A stretch of DNA of 64,000 nucleotides, taken from the NCBI GenBank assembly GCA_016858145.1, contig JAEHOE010000055.1, positions 310,001-374,000 on the forward strand. The letters are read 5' to 3'. Shown piece after piece: positions 33,172 to 44,511 of the stretch; position 1 is the stretch's first letter, and every line of letters begins with the position of its first letter. The notes beneath the pieces were generated by a model. That model had not been told where the DNA came from, searched no databases, and saw nothing but the letters and a program-made list of their open reading frames with translations. The DNA comes from Edaphochlamys debaryana. Taxonomy: Eukaryota > Chlorophyta > Chlorophyceae > Chlamydomonadales. The position numbers were made by a program, and so were the translations under genes.

Positions 33172-33770
33172 TTGCCGCACCCTGCCCCTGCCTGCCCCTG
33201 TGCCGACACCCGCCCCTGCCTGCCCCTGTGCCGACACCCGCCCCTGCCTGCCCCTGTGCGGACACCCGCCCCTGCCTGCCCCTGTGCCGACACCCGCCCC
33301 TGCCTGCCCCTGTGCCGACACCCGCCCCTGCCTGCCCCTGTGCCGACACCCGCCCCTGCCTGCCCCTGTGCCGACACCCGCCCCTGCCTGCCCCTGTGCC
33401 GACACCCGCCCCTGCCTGCCCCTGTGCCGACACCCCGCCCCTGCCTGCCTGCCCCTGTGCCGACACCCGCCCCTGCCTGCCCCTGTGCCGACACCCGCCC
33501 CTGCCTGCCCTGTGCCGACACCCGCCCCTGCCTGCCCCTGTGCCGACACCCGCCCCTGCCTGCCCCTGTGCCGACACCCGCCCCTGCCTGCCCCTGTGCC
33601 GACACCCGCCCCTGCCTGCCCCTGTGCCGACACCCGCCCCTGCCTGCCCCTGTGCCGACACCCGCCCCTGCCTGCCCCTGTGCCGACACCCGCCCCTGCC
33701 TGCCCCTGTGCCGACACCCGCCCCTGCCTGCCCCTGTGCCGACACCCGCCCCTGCCTGCCCCTGTGCCCA
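33172..33770. repeat. Minisatellite, 28-bp unit, ~21 copies, at the truncated 5' edge of copy B
   Basis: The unit is CGCCCCTGCCTGCCCCTGTG plus CCGACACC, in inverse orientation to the array at 30177-30466. A few units carry indels (near 33432 and 33508). It ends directly at the acceptor of the first remaining exon of copy B. Confidence 0.9.
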
Positions 33771-33771
33771 G

Positions 33772-35949
33772 GTACCGAGAGCGCCTGGTGCTGACTCGGC
33801 CCGTCACCATCCGAGCGTGGCCCAAGGTGAGTCGAATGCTCTGCCGCTGCTAAACATGGCTTTGATACACCCCCAAGTTGCCCGCCGTCTGGGCCCTGCA
33901 TGGTATGGGTGACCCCTCGGCTCCTGTTCCCTTCCTCCGACTTGCGTGCCATGAACCCCCGCAGTATGCCACCGTGGAGGTCCTGCTCCCTCCCGCCCTG
34001 CCCCCCACAGCCCCCTCAGGCCCCTTCACTACTGTCCCATCCCCACTCACGCCCTGTTCGTTGTCCCCCAGTATGCCCCCGTGGAGCTGGTGTGGGAGAC
34101 CCCGCAGCCCTACCAGAGCACCCTTCAGCTCGAGGCGCAGGGGGAGGTGCTGCTGGAGGTAGGGGCGGTGGGGCGGGGCAGGGGCGGGGTGGTCGAGGGG
34201 CGGGGCAGCTGCTGAGGTGCCGAGAAGCACGCGGTTCACGGCTGCAATCATCTCGTTCCGGTCTGCTTGCAGGGGCTGACCGTACGGCACTCGTCCAAGT
34301 CGGTTGCCAACAACTACGCGGTCTACATCACGGTGCGGGAAGGGGGCGCTGGCAGTTGGTCTCATGACGACCATGCCCTGCCTTGTGGCGTGGGAGGCAG
34401 CTGCTCAGCAGCTTCTATGCTTCGTTCATGGCCCTCGGCTCCGTGTCACTTTCCCTCCGAAGTGTAATAGTAGCGTACTGTTAGCGTCCCACACGCCTTG
34501 CCAATCCACACGCGCCCCCACTTCCCCTTCTCCCCCTACCTTTCACTTCTTCCCCTCCCCTGCCCCCCAGGCAGGCACGCCCCGGCTGGTGGACTGTGAC
34601 GTCTGCAGTGCCTCGGGGGCGGGCGTGGGGGTGGAGGGGGCCAGCCCGCAGGTGGGGGGAGCACTAGGGGCGCGGAGGGCAAGGGCACACCAGTGTCAGT
34701 AATGTTGAATCAGGCTGGTCGAGACCGGGCAGCCCGGGGGCCAGATCTCATGGGCGAAGGTTTCCGAGTCTGCTTGAATGAGCGCAGACCTCTAGCCCTT
34801 TGCTACCGGTAATGAACCTCACCCACCGTTTCATTGCTACCTGCACCTGCCCTCTGCCGCGCCAGCTGCTGGGCTGCCGCATCCACGACTGCGCCCGCCA
34901 GGTGGGCCTCATCCGGGCTGGGCTCCTTGACCTCCGACCTCCGACCTGCAGCTCCCGGCTTGCTCACCCCCAACCCCCGTGCACCTGCAACCCGTCGGGG
35001 GTCGGCCCGCGGCCTCATAGCCTCCGCTCCTGTCCCTGGCCCTCTTCCTTAGACCCTTTTCTCCCGCTTTCCCCTCATCAGGGGCTGGCCATCTTCGGAC
35101 CCGCCGCCCTTGACGACCCCCTGGACCGGAGCACGGACCCGGGATTCCTGTACGGCAGCACGGGGGGTGTCGTACAGGCGCGGTGCCAGGGGCCCACGTC
35201 CTCGACGCGTCTGTTGGTCCGTGGCCCGTACCTGCGCCCGTACTGATCCTGCGCCCGTACTGATGCGCTGCTGTACTGTACCGCAGGGCTGTGACATATA
35301 CGGCAACGCGCTCGACGGCGTCTTGGTGCGCAGCGGGGCCTCGCCCGATCTGCTGGTGAGAAGGAGGGGGGGGCGGGGCGTGGTAGGCCCACTCCCATAA
35401 AAAGGTCCGCGTCCGGTCTCTCCCTCCACCCCACGCTGCTCGGCCGCAAGTGGCGGCTTACCCAGCCTCCAGAACCAGGTGTCTAGCTGTATCTAACTGG
35501 CGTTATTCTGCCCGGTTCGCCCTGGTGTGTCCTCAAAAGGAGAACCTCATCCACGATAACAAGGGAGTGGGGGTCAACCTCCAGGTGGGGCGGAGGGGGC
35601 CGCGGGGGCAGAGGGGGCAGAGGGGGCAAAGGGCCAGGGCAGGGCGATAGAAATGAGTACTTCGGGGCCGTGCCTATACCGGCAGGGCGAGGACCTCCGT
35701 GTGATTGGTTGGGTGATCGGACCTGAGAGCATTGCCTCCCTGGCCTTCGCCCAGTGAGCCATGCTCACCCCTGCGAAGTTTCACATTCGCATTTCTCGAC
35801 CCCCAACGCAGGACTGCGCGGGCCGGTACGAGCGGAACAACGTGTACGGCAACGCCCGCGGCGCGGTTTCGGTGACGGCCGCTTTTGAACTCGACGCTGG
35901 AGAGATTGCAGGCAGCAACAGCCTCAAGGGCCTGTTCTGGAAGCCCTGA
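33772..35949 (+). pseudogene. Beta-helix protein, copy B, 5'-truncated (exons 3-11 only)
   Basis: Remaining exons: 33772-33826, 34072-34158, 34273-34332, 34571-34651, 34866-34901, 35082-35177, 35287-35355, 35540-35584 and 35812-35949. All are open, in phase and of exactly the same lengths as in copies A and C. The leader exon and the exon with FAYVSSGG are absent: homology stops in the 28-bp minisatellite. One donor has changed to GC (GTACAG|GCGCGG at 35178). There is no own start codon, so it is called a pseudogene, yet the preserved frame suggests recent loss, gene conversion, or use as the 3' part of a transcript started elsewhere. Confidence 0.8.
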
Positions 35950-36380
35950 TGGCCAGGCAAGCTTCTACGCATGCAGAAACAACACGCGCCGGAGGCAAGG
36001 ACAGCGGCCTGGGTTCAAGCAGCATAATTGGACGACGGCTGGGGCTTGCATGAGCGCCGTCGGCGGAAGGACTGCATGCTTGCGTGGGTCGCACATCCGA
36101 GAGGGTGTGTCGAGGTGGTGGAGGACGCCGAAGGCCGGGTTGTGGATGCACACCAAGTGGGTTGCTCTGCCTTGTTCTGTGAGGGTGCTGGAGGCTACAC
36201 CACAAAGGGACTGCAAGTTGTTGATAACGGGAGCTTGATGTGTGAGCATGATGGTGGTGGACGAATGGAAGCTGCTGCTGCAGGATATAGTACCGAGGGC
36301 TGTCTTGCGGAAGGCATGAGTATTGTATGGGAGGAAGGGGGGGGGGGGGGAAGTCAGAACGCCGGAACGGGATGTGACTC
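35950..36380. repeat. 3' flank of copy B, inverted relative to the copy C flank
   Basis: Several blocks match the 3' flanks of copies C (about 37810-38189, inverted) and A (about 26880-27270, inverted), such as the region around GGTGTGTCGAGGTGG and the phrase CTTGCGGAAGGCATGAG. It probably holds the shared 3' UTR. No gene seen between here and the fragment at 37193. Confidence 0.5.
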
Positions 36381-37192
36381 CGTGTTTGGGCCCCGCCAAA
36401 GGTAAGGGGAGGCGGGCATAGCCCCCGAATGGTACACTAGCAACAAGGCTATCTAGCACCACACGGAGCGGTATGCGCGGACGAAGTAGTCGGTGATGCG
36501 GCTGAATACGGCTAGAGCTTAGAGTTGCCGGCATGCTGTTGCTGGGAGTGAAGGTGTAGAGCTGAGCCGGCGAACTCAAGCACACTAACAGGGTCTATGG
36601 GAGACAGGCGCGAATAGCACTTTCCTGAGCCGCTTGAAGAAGCCCCCAGCCGTGAAGCGTGCTAGTCATCTACGGCCATCATGCGCTGGCGCTCACCTGC
36701 ACACGGCGGAGACGAAGACGACGAGTCAGCGGCAGGACTAGTCGAGCGAAAAGTGCGGTGTGTGCATATGCGAGCTGGGGGAAAGAGCCCGGCTGCGCCA
36801 CGCTGCCTGAAGGCTGAGTTCCGGGTGCCGTACGAGGCTGGCGGAAGATGCCACCAGGAATAGGCTGTTCCCGATACCCAGCCCGTGCGTCTAGGAGCTA
36901 CGTGAAGCGGCGGGAGAAAGGCAGCTTTTGGGACCTAGGGCAATACGAGGCCCGCTTGTCATAAGGTGGGTGCGAACCAGGGGGAGTGTTGAGGGAACGT
37001 CCGGAACGCTTGGGTTTGGCACGCGTACGGCACTCAGGGCGCGTGGGAGCACAAGTGCAGTGTTCCAGCAGTGAAGGACACACACGGGATCATGAGCCTG
37101 TAAGCCGCTAGAAGACTGTCCCGCCAACAGGTTATGAGCCCCCCTGGGCACGCGCACATCTCATCAATCAGACCCTCAGCCAAGTAGCACTT

Positions 37193-37687
37193 TCAAAAGT
37201 GATGTAGCCTGTCCCTTCCGTGCATTGCAATCTCACATGGGCACGTGGCCGCCCCGTCATGTGCAGCAAAGCCAATGAAGCCGTTAAGCGCCAGACGCCA
37301 AAACGCTTCCTTCCTCACATTCTCCAGCGTCCACAACCAGCGGAGTGTGGCCTGCAGGTCCGCCAGATCCGAATCACCCCCTGCTCCCCCGCCCAGTGCT
37401 TCATACTCACACTCATACGCAAAAGCGGGCTCCATCTGCAGCGCCGTGGCCAGTCTGACCGACGGCCTAGCCGCTGGCACAATTGTCGGCAGGCATGTCA
37501 GCATGCCACTCGTCGCCAAACCACTGAGCTGCACTGCAGTCAAAACTTGCCCCTTCTTTGCCAGGGAAGAGGCAGGAAGAGGCATTATCGACGGAAGGGG
37601 GCGATGGGAGCCTGGACCCACGGGCGTCACGCCGGTCGGGAGGGGGGGGCAATACACACGAGTAGATCTTTTTGCTCGCCGCGTCAA
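37193..37687 (-). pseudogene. Fragment resembling the C-terminal end of a LINE-type retroelement protein
   Basis: The open frame contains RWLWTLENVRKEAFWRLAL followed by CPC...HGRDRLHHF and then TGA. In volvocine LINE-type polyproteins I expect a C-terminal zinc motif of the form CxC...HHFWxC; here a TGA stands exactly where Trp would be, and the frame continues after it with KCYLAEG. I therefore read it as a decayed insertion rather than a host gene. The N-terminal part up to ~37560 is not recognisable. It sits in the spacer between the 3' ends of copies B and C. Confidence 0.35.
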
Positions 37688-37809
37688 CGCGCAACGTGAA
37701 TTGATGGGGCACTTGTCCCCCTAATCAGTGACCGCCTCCCTCACACAGAAGCAACCGTCATGCATTCCGCATCCATTCCGGCATTCTGAGGCCCCCCGCC
37801 GGGCCCGCC

Positions 37810-38189
37810 CCCCTTCCACACATGCCTTCCACAAGACAACCTTCGTCCTGCAGCTCCTTACTGAGACCTCCCGTTCTACCCGGTACCCGCGGCAACCGCT
37901 TCCATCCGTTCATCCACCAACGTCTTGCTCACACTTTAAGCTCCCGTGACTCACAAACTACAATCCTTCGGCGGTGTAGCCTCCAGCAATCTCGCAAGCA
38001 GGGCGTAGCAACCCGCTCGGTGTTCATCCACACCCCAACCTCGGATATGCGACCCCAAGCATGCAGTCTTTCGGCCGCGCCCATACACGGCCCAGCCGTC
38101 AAGCAGTCATGCTGATTATCCCAGGCCACTCTGCCCTGTGCTTGCCTCCGGCGTCCCTCCTTTCTGCATGCGCAAAAGCTCGGTTTCCC
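37810..38189. repeat. 3' flank of copy C, homologous to the flanks of A and B
   Basis: Contains ATGCCTTCCACAAGACA, GTGTAGCCTCCAGC and GCATGCAGTC, in the same order as the flank of copy A and inverted relative to that of copy B. Together with 35950-36380 it forms an imperfect inverted repeat around a ~1.4-kb spacer. Confidence 0.5.
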
Positions 38190-41100
38190 TCAAGGCTTCC
38201 AGAACAGGCCCTTGAGGCTGTTGCTGCCCGCAATCTCTCCAGCGTCGAGCTCAAAGGCGGCCGTAACCGAAACCGCACCGCGGGCGTTGCCGTACACGTC
38301 ATTCCGCTCGTACCGGCCCGCGCAGTCCTGCATTTGCAGGCGAGAAGGGTTCAGGAGAGCTCGCGAGGTGGGAAGTGCAGGGGCAAGAGTGGGTATGGTT
38401 CGTGTTTTTCGAATGATCCCGGACGGACGGACGGACGGCTGATCCGCCCCTGAATACCGGTACCGTTTCTACTACTACGGCTGTTGGGGACAGCGGCGTT
38501 GGCTTCCGGCTGCGCGGCTCTTGGACTCCCAGCGGGGTGTTACAACCCGGCGCTTGGGCAATGCCCTCAGGTCCGACCGCCTCACTTCTCACGCCCCTCG
38601 CCCTCTGCCCCCTCGCCCCCTCCGCCCCCTTCGCCCCATCTGCCCCACATGGAGTCTGAACCCCCACCCCCTGGTATCAGTCAAGGGGCAACCTCCCCCA
38701 ATCACTGGCGCCGTGCCCTCCCCTCAAACCTCCATGCCAGCCCACCCCCAGGGGCCCCAGCCCCACCTGGAGGTTGACCCCCACTCCCTTGTTATCGTGG
38801 ATGAGGTTCTCCTATGGGGACACCAGGGCGAAGCGTGCGGAATCCATTCAGCTAGCCACAGATAGCGAGAGAGATGTGTAACAGGTGTTGACCCCACCCG
38901 CACGCTCCGTTAGGGCCAGAGTCGGGGCACACCAAGGACCAAGGATAGCCACCGTTCTTGGCAGGCTGAGGAAGCCGCCACTGGCGGCCTACCAGCTTAG
39001 TGTTGAGGGAGAGGCTGGACTCGGACCTTTGTAAAGAGCGGGCCACGCACGCCTCCCCCCCCCCTCCTCACCAGCAGATCGGGCGACGCCCCGCTGCGCA
39101 CCAACACGCCGTCAAGCGCGTTGCCGTAGATGTCACAGCCCTGCAGTACGGTACGGCAGCGCGTCAGTACGGGCGCAGGTATGCTACGTTGGTACGCTAG
39201 TGAGGGTGGAAATGAGTGAGTTGCAACAGTGCCCAAACGTGCCATGCTGGTGCCTCGGCACAGCCGACAGCAGTGCATTAGTGCGGCGCAGGTATGATGC
39301 AGCAGACGCGCACGGTACGTGCGCCCGTGGCATCGTACCTGTACGACGCCCCCCGTGCTGCCGTACAGGAACCCCGGGTCTGTGCTCCGGTCCAAGGGGT
39401 CGTCCAGGGCGGCGGGGCCGAAGATGGCCATCCCCTGATGGCGGGTGGGAGCGAGGGGAGGGGTGTAATGAGCAAGGGCAACGGCTGGAGCGACGGCTTT
39501 GAGGCCAAGGGCTGAACCAGACAGGTTGCAGGCACAAGGTGGTTGGGGGTTGAGCACGCCGGGGGTTCATGACGGGACTCTGAGGTGAAGGAAAGCAACC
39601 TGGACCAGAGGGAGGGAGGGACGGAAGGGGTACAAGGAACAGCGGCAAGGGCAGGAGAGCGCAGCGTGTGAGGCCGCGGGACCAACCCACAAAGGCTGCA
39701 GGCGCAGGGAGGATGGTCCAGCTGGGGCTCCATCAATCAGTTCTTTGGTCAAGGACCCCAACCCGGATGAGACCAACCTGGCGGGCGCAGTCGTGGATGC
39801 GGCAGCCCAGCAGCTGGCGCGGCGAAGGGCAGGGACAAGAACCAGAGCCAAATGCGGGAAGATGTTAAGAGACAAGGGCGAGGAGTCCTGCCACACTCCG
39901 ACAGCCATCCTCGTCTGCTGGCCACCACACTTTCCCTCGGCGCCCCCCGTGCTCCCGCCCACCTGCGGGCTGGCGCCCTCCACCCCCACGCCCGCCCCCG
40001 AGGCGCTGCTGACGTCACAGTCCACCAGCCGGGGGGTGCCCGCCTGGGGAAGGGGGAAAGTGGAGGGAGCGGGGAAGGGCGGGGTGTGTGTGTATTGGCA
40101 CGGTGAGTGGGGCGCTGCTGACGTCCCAGTTTACCCGCTTGGGGTGCCCACGAGGGGTGCCCGCCTGGGAGGAATCGACACGGAGCCGAGGGCCAAGCAA
40201 GAACTGCTGAGCCACAAGCCAGGACGTGGCCCCTATCAAATCAACTGCCATCGCCTTCCCAGCACCGCACCGTGATGTAAACCGCGTAGTTGTTGGCAAC
40301 TGACTTGGACGAGTGCCGTACGGTCAGCCCCTGCGGACAACGGTGAAGCGGGGTGCCGTTGCAGCTTCTTGGCATCCACGCAGCAGCGCCGCCCCCAAAC
40401 CCCGCCCCTGCCCCATCCCGCCGCCCCCACCTCCAGCAGCACCTCCCCCTGCGCCTCTAGCTGGAGGGTGCTCTGGTAGGGCTGCGGGGTCTCCCACACC
40501 AGCTCGACGGGGGCATACTGCCAGGACAGAGGGGAGCCAAGGCAAAAATTTGGATCAAGAAAACCGGAGCCGAGGGATCTCCCATGCATGCGGGGGCCAG
40601 GCGCACGGCGGCGTTCGAGCGAGGGGCTGGGCACGCATGAGCAGGCATCAGCAACAGCACAACGGCCCACCTTAGGCCAGGCTCGGATGGAGATAGGCCG
40701 AGTCAGCACCAGCCGCTCTCGGTACCTACGCATGCGGAACAGGGGGCAGGAGAGGTGTGCTGCGCAATTTCGCCAACAGCAGAACACTTCACGCTTGTGT
40801 CGGTGAGGGGCCCAGGCGTCCCTGCCCTCTCTCTTTACTCCGGCCGAATGATCCCGGACGGACGGACGGACGGCTGATCCGCCCCTGAATACCGGTACCG
40901 TTTACAGGAATGAAAGCTCGCCACACACGCTGCAATACAGCCTGTGGTCTCAGGCCCTGCCGCCGCCCCGCCTCACCTTCCGGGGCCGACCAGCACCACC
41001 CCTCCCTCGGGGCACGCCTCCACCGCCTCAGCCACGGAGCCGAACCGCCGGGCTCCCTCGGGCGCCGCGCCCTCCCCGCTGCCGCCGCTGCTGACGTAAG

Positions 41101-41903
41101 CGAAGGTGCCTTCGGCCGGAGCGTCGGCCGCAGCGGGGCCCTGACGCGGGTGTGTGCGCGGAGGTGGCTTGGCGTCAGGAAGTGCTGTCAGGGGTCTGGC
41201 GCACGGCTCCTACTCCCGCAACCATCGCCCCTGCCTCTGCCCGCCGCTCACCTGCATGCCCCTGCCCCGCCCTGTCTTTTGTACCTTTGCCTATGCCCGC
41301 CGCCCCCTCGTACCGGCACTGCCCTGCCTGAGTGAAGGCGCCAACCCCGCCTATCCACCTACCTACCGCCCCCCACCCAACCCCAAGGCACCCTACCTCT
41401 GCAGCTCTCGCGGCCGTATCCTGCCAAGCCAGACCCAGGCCCGCCGCCATGCCGCCCAAAAGCGCCGCCCTCCGCCCCATCACCAGCCCGGGGGCAGTCC
41501 CCGGCGCAGCCTCAGCCCCTGCGCCCTTGGTGAGGGCCGCTGCGGCTGAGGCCACGGAGCCGCCAACTACGGCTGTTGGGTACAGCGGCGTTGGCTTCCG
41601 GCTGCGCGGCTCTTGGACTCCCAGCGGGGTGTTGGCTTGGGGACCAGGGCAGGCAGCGCGGGTGCATCCCATCGGCAAAGCCATCGCAGGGAGGATGGGG
41701 TGTTCAGTCGTGGCAGGTCCACGCCTGGGTGCTTCCAAAACAGAGCTGCCGCGGCCTGCGGTTCCAGGGATGGTGGTGGCGAATCCGGCGTGTGCGGCGC
41801 CGTGCCTCCGCGCTCGGGGGCAGGAGGCCGAAGCCGCGGTGGAGGGCGGGTGGTGGAGGGTTGAGCACGCAGGCCTGCCGCGGCCGACCGCTAATGCCTT
41901 CAT
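38190..41903 (-). CDS. Thylakoid-targeted right-handed beta-helix protein, copy C (complete)
   Basis: Exons in coding order: 41903-41397, 41140-40977, 40725-40671, 40517-40431, 40330-40271, 40043-39963, 39813-39778, 39434-39339, 39140-39072, 38811-38767 and 38327-38190. They total 1338 nt (445 aa). Residues 1-~140 are a Ser/Ala/Arg-rich chloroplast leader starting MKALAVGRGRP. Residues ~144-169 form a twin-arginine lumen signal (GRRAALLGGMAAGLGLA...AARAAE). The mature part has TFAYVSSGGS, EACPEGGVVLVGPG|RYRERLVLTRP, then about eight beta-helix coils, most coded by one small exon each, ending LKGLFWKP. All introns after the RYRERL exon are phase 0. Its family relations are the pectin-lyase-like/PbH1 proteins; reaction and ligand are unknown. 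This is the best candidate for the functional member of the three copies. Confidence 0.8.
38409..38545. repeat. Composite insertion in the last intron of copy C, copied from its own 5' part
   Basis: 38409-38467 matches 40845-40903 (intron 2, with four GGAC repeats), and about 38472-38540 matches about 41563-41635 (exon 1). The 660 bp that separate the two source blocks are missing. Copy A lacks this insertion: its intron runs directly from the GAGTGGG phrase to GGCGCCTGGGCAATGCCCTC. Confidence 0.7.
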
Positions 41904-44511
41904 CGCTAGCGGCTTAGAGATCGATCGTTAGAGCTGAAGCGCTGTAACTGTGTAGTGATGCCGCAACAATTCCGCGGTGCGACTGCGCTGATGTTCGGGA
42001 TGTGCGGATGGGCAGCTCGCGCGATAGCTTTGGTGTTATGGCAGGCCCGCTATGTGTTGACAGCACAGGATCGAGTGCAGCTGGCCCCCAGGAGGCCAGG
42101 CGATTGGCGATTGGCGATCGCGATGCGGCCGTGGGTCGGTTTGGGTTGCGGCAGGGGCGGGCCGGGGTAGGGACGCGCAGCGGCGCAGGCCGCAGGGTGC
42201 GGCTCAGTGCGGTCCGTCAGCGCTACTCATGGGTAGCTCACTACACCACTGGATAGCCCCGGGGCCTGTGTAAAGACATGAGGGCCTCTCCCTCTTTCTG
42301 TTGCGTTGCGCACAGCCTAGTTGCGTTCAGCTGCATCCCCCGTCGTCGTCGTCCGGACTACGCTGCACGGCCCCTGCGAGCACAAAAGCCCCGGGGCCTG
42401 TGTAAAGACATGAGGGGCAAAGTGTCAGAGGAGGCGGTCTGAAGTGAACTGACTGGACTTGGACGTCAGCGTTGCCCCGCCTCCGCTGCGCCGAACTGCG
42501 TCCTCGAGAGCCTCCTGGAGACAGACCCCGACTGAGGGGCACGATTGGCTGGGGCGGGACAGGCTTCAGCGCACCTGCGCCTCCTCAACAGCCCTGTTCC
42601 GCAGCCGCTGAGACCTCCAAGTGTCCCAAACGCAGCCATGATGATGATGCTATCTTACAAGCAGTGCCGTGTACAGGACGCACTCAAATTCTCTACTGCC
42701 GCCGCCAAAGCCACCACACAGCCGTTGCTCAGGCCTCTCTGCCTCTCCCCCCCACCCCCACCAGTCCGCTCCTGAGCCCCTCCTTTCCAAGCCCTCAGAG
42801 ACTAGCGCCTCTGCCCTGCTATGGCCCTTGCGCATTCGTATCCAACACTCGAAAGCGCGCGCACGCAAGGCACACTATCGTTGGCCCACGTGAGGTAAGC
42901 ACAGACAGGATCCCTTCAATCCATCCACCCATCCAGTCTGTTTTATGGAAGTTCACACAACGCACACAGTATTTGTTGCCAGCATAAGCGAGAAGCAACG
43001 CATGAGCACTGCTACACTGCACAGACCTCATTCCGCCCTCCTACAAAGATTGAGGAGAAGCGCGCACCATGCCATGCCAGCGACAAGACTCCACGCATTT
43101 TACCCACGCATGCCTCCCGAGCCCACTCCCACTCGCACTCTCTTGTTCTGCAGTCAGTAAGTTACATCCGGCCCCGGCAGCAACCAGCCCCGTAGCATGC
43201 TGGCTGAACTGGGTCCCGGCCCTGCCCGACCAGCCTCACACCTGCCGGAGGGTTCCACGCATCCCGTTCACCCCATTCTCCCCATGCGGTTAACCCCCTC
43301 ACATGGCACAGGGCAGTCACACAACTGTGACCCCAACAGCTCGTCAGCTCCCGGCCTCCAGGTTCCAGACCGTATGCGCCCGCACACTCCGGTCCAAATG
43401 ATGTCAACGGCTGTGCCGCCCTCTGGCGCTTCACCTCGATGGGAGGGCGCGAGCGGCACATGTGCCCGACGCAACCTGTACAAACGCGTCAGGGCAAACA
43501 CTGGTGCAAACGCACACCCGTCTCGTAATCAGCCGTTGCGTCCGCATGCACATGCGCGGGGAAACCAGCGGCGCCCGCGGTGCGCAGAACCCGGTCCACG
43601 GCCCCCGCAGGCGCACACCACACAAGACTGCCGCCAATCTAGGGCGCAAAGTCTCCAAAAGCATGGGGACACCGCACCCGTAGAACCTGCTGCCAAGCGC
43701 GTTTAGAAAGCGTCATCTCGCTCCGCCAGGGCCTGTGCCAAGCTCCCAGCCCCTGCAGCCGCAGCCGCACCCGACAGCGACTGCCCCAACAACCCCGTCA
43801 AACAATACACGCCCCCAACCCTCTGCGCCAAGGGCCCCTTGGCCCGTCTCGGTTGCCGCCGCAATCGCCCCCAATTGGGGTTGCGCCGCGCGAGGATTGC
43901 TGCGGGCCCCGGCCCGGGTGTGCCGGGCAGGGCGCCCCCAGCGCCCCCTCGACCAAGAAATGCCCAATGTCATCTGTGGCAATGCGCCCACGGCCCGCCA
44001 GCGGCCCCTCGCCGGCTGGCACATTCCCCGCGGTATCAATTCAGGTGCTAGCTCCGCCCGATGCCTGCAGGCGCCCGATGCCACACGCCCGGGCTGCGCG
44101 CTCCCGGCCGCCGGCACGCCAGGAAAGCGCCTTCAGCAGCAAAGCGCTGCCGGGGCCACAAAGCCGCCGTTGCTGTTGCCGCTGCGGTTCACGCCGAAAG
44201 GGCGTCTCCGTCGCGGGAGCGCTCCCGCCGCGGTAACAGTTCGGCCCCCAGGCGTTCGTGCGCCTGCCTCTGGGTCCCCAAGCCCACGCCCCAGTCCCGG
44301 AAGCCCGCTTCACGACCGCCGGGGGCAGTCGCACAGGGAGCCCTGGTACGGCTGGCTGGGCCCACGGGGGGGCCGACCCGCTGGTACGGCGCTTCAAGCC
44401 GCCGCGTGACCCCCCCTCCGGCAGGTCTGCTCCTCGCGGCAGCTCCCGAGCGCCCCCGGCCGCGGGTGCGGAGCGAGCTGGCGGCGGGTGCGGAGCTAGC
44501 CCCGGGCGGCG
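41904..44511. other. Region upstream of copy C and downstream of the bHLH gene
   Basis: Contains the promoter of copy C on the left and the 3' UTR of the bHLH gene on the right. A TTACA (TGTAA on the minus strand) at 43162-43166 could be the bHLH polyadenylation signal but is 1.3 kb from the stop. No protein-coding gene recognised; the open frames here have no supporting motif. Confidence 0.4.
42256..42416. repeat. 29-bp perfect direct repeat, 132 bp apart
   Basis: 42256-42284 and 42388-42416 are identical over 29 bases and include CCTGTGTAAAGACATGAGGG. The repeat contains TGTAA, the alga's polyadenylation motif, on the plus strand, although no plus-strand gene was found immediately upstream. 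Confidence 0.7.

Noticed and set aside
33172..33770. CRISPR array
   Set aside because: Units are directly contiguous and there are no unique spacers; the host is a eukaryote.
33013..33952. Open frames of about 300 codons on both strands
   Set aside because: Translations of the 28-bp minisatellite before copy B; no non-repetitive protein signal.
42472..43706. Plus-strand open frames upstream of the bHLH 3' end
   Set aside because: No splice-consistent extension, no recognisable domain, and composition like intergenic DNA nearby.
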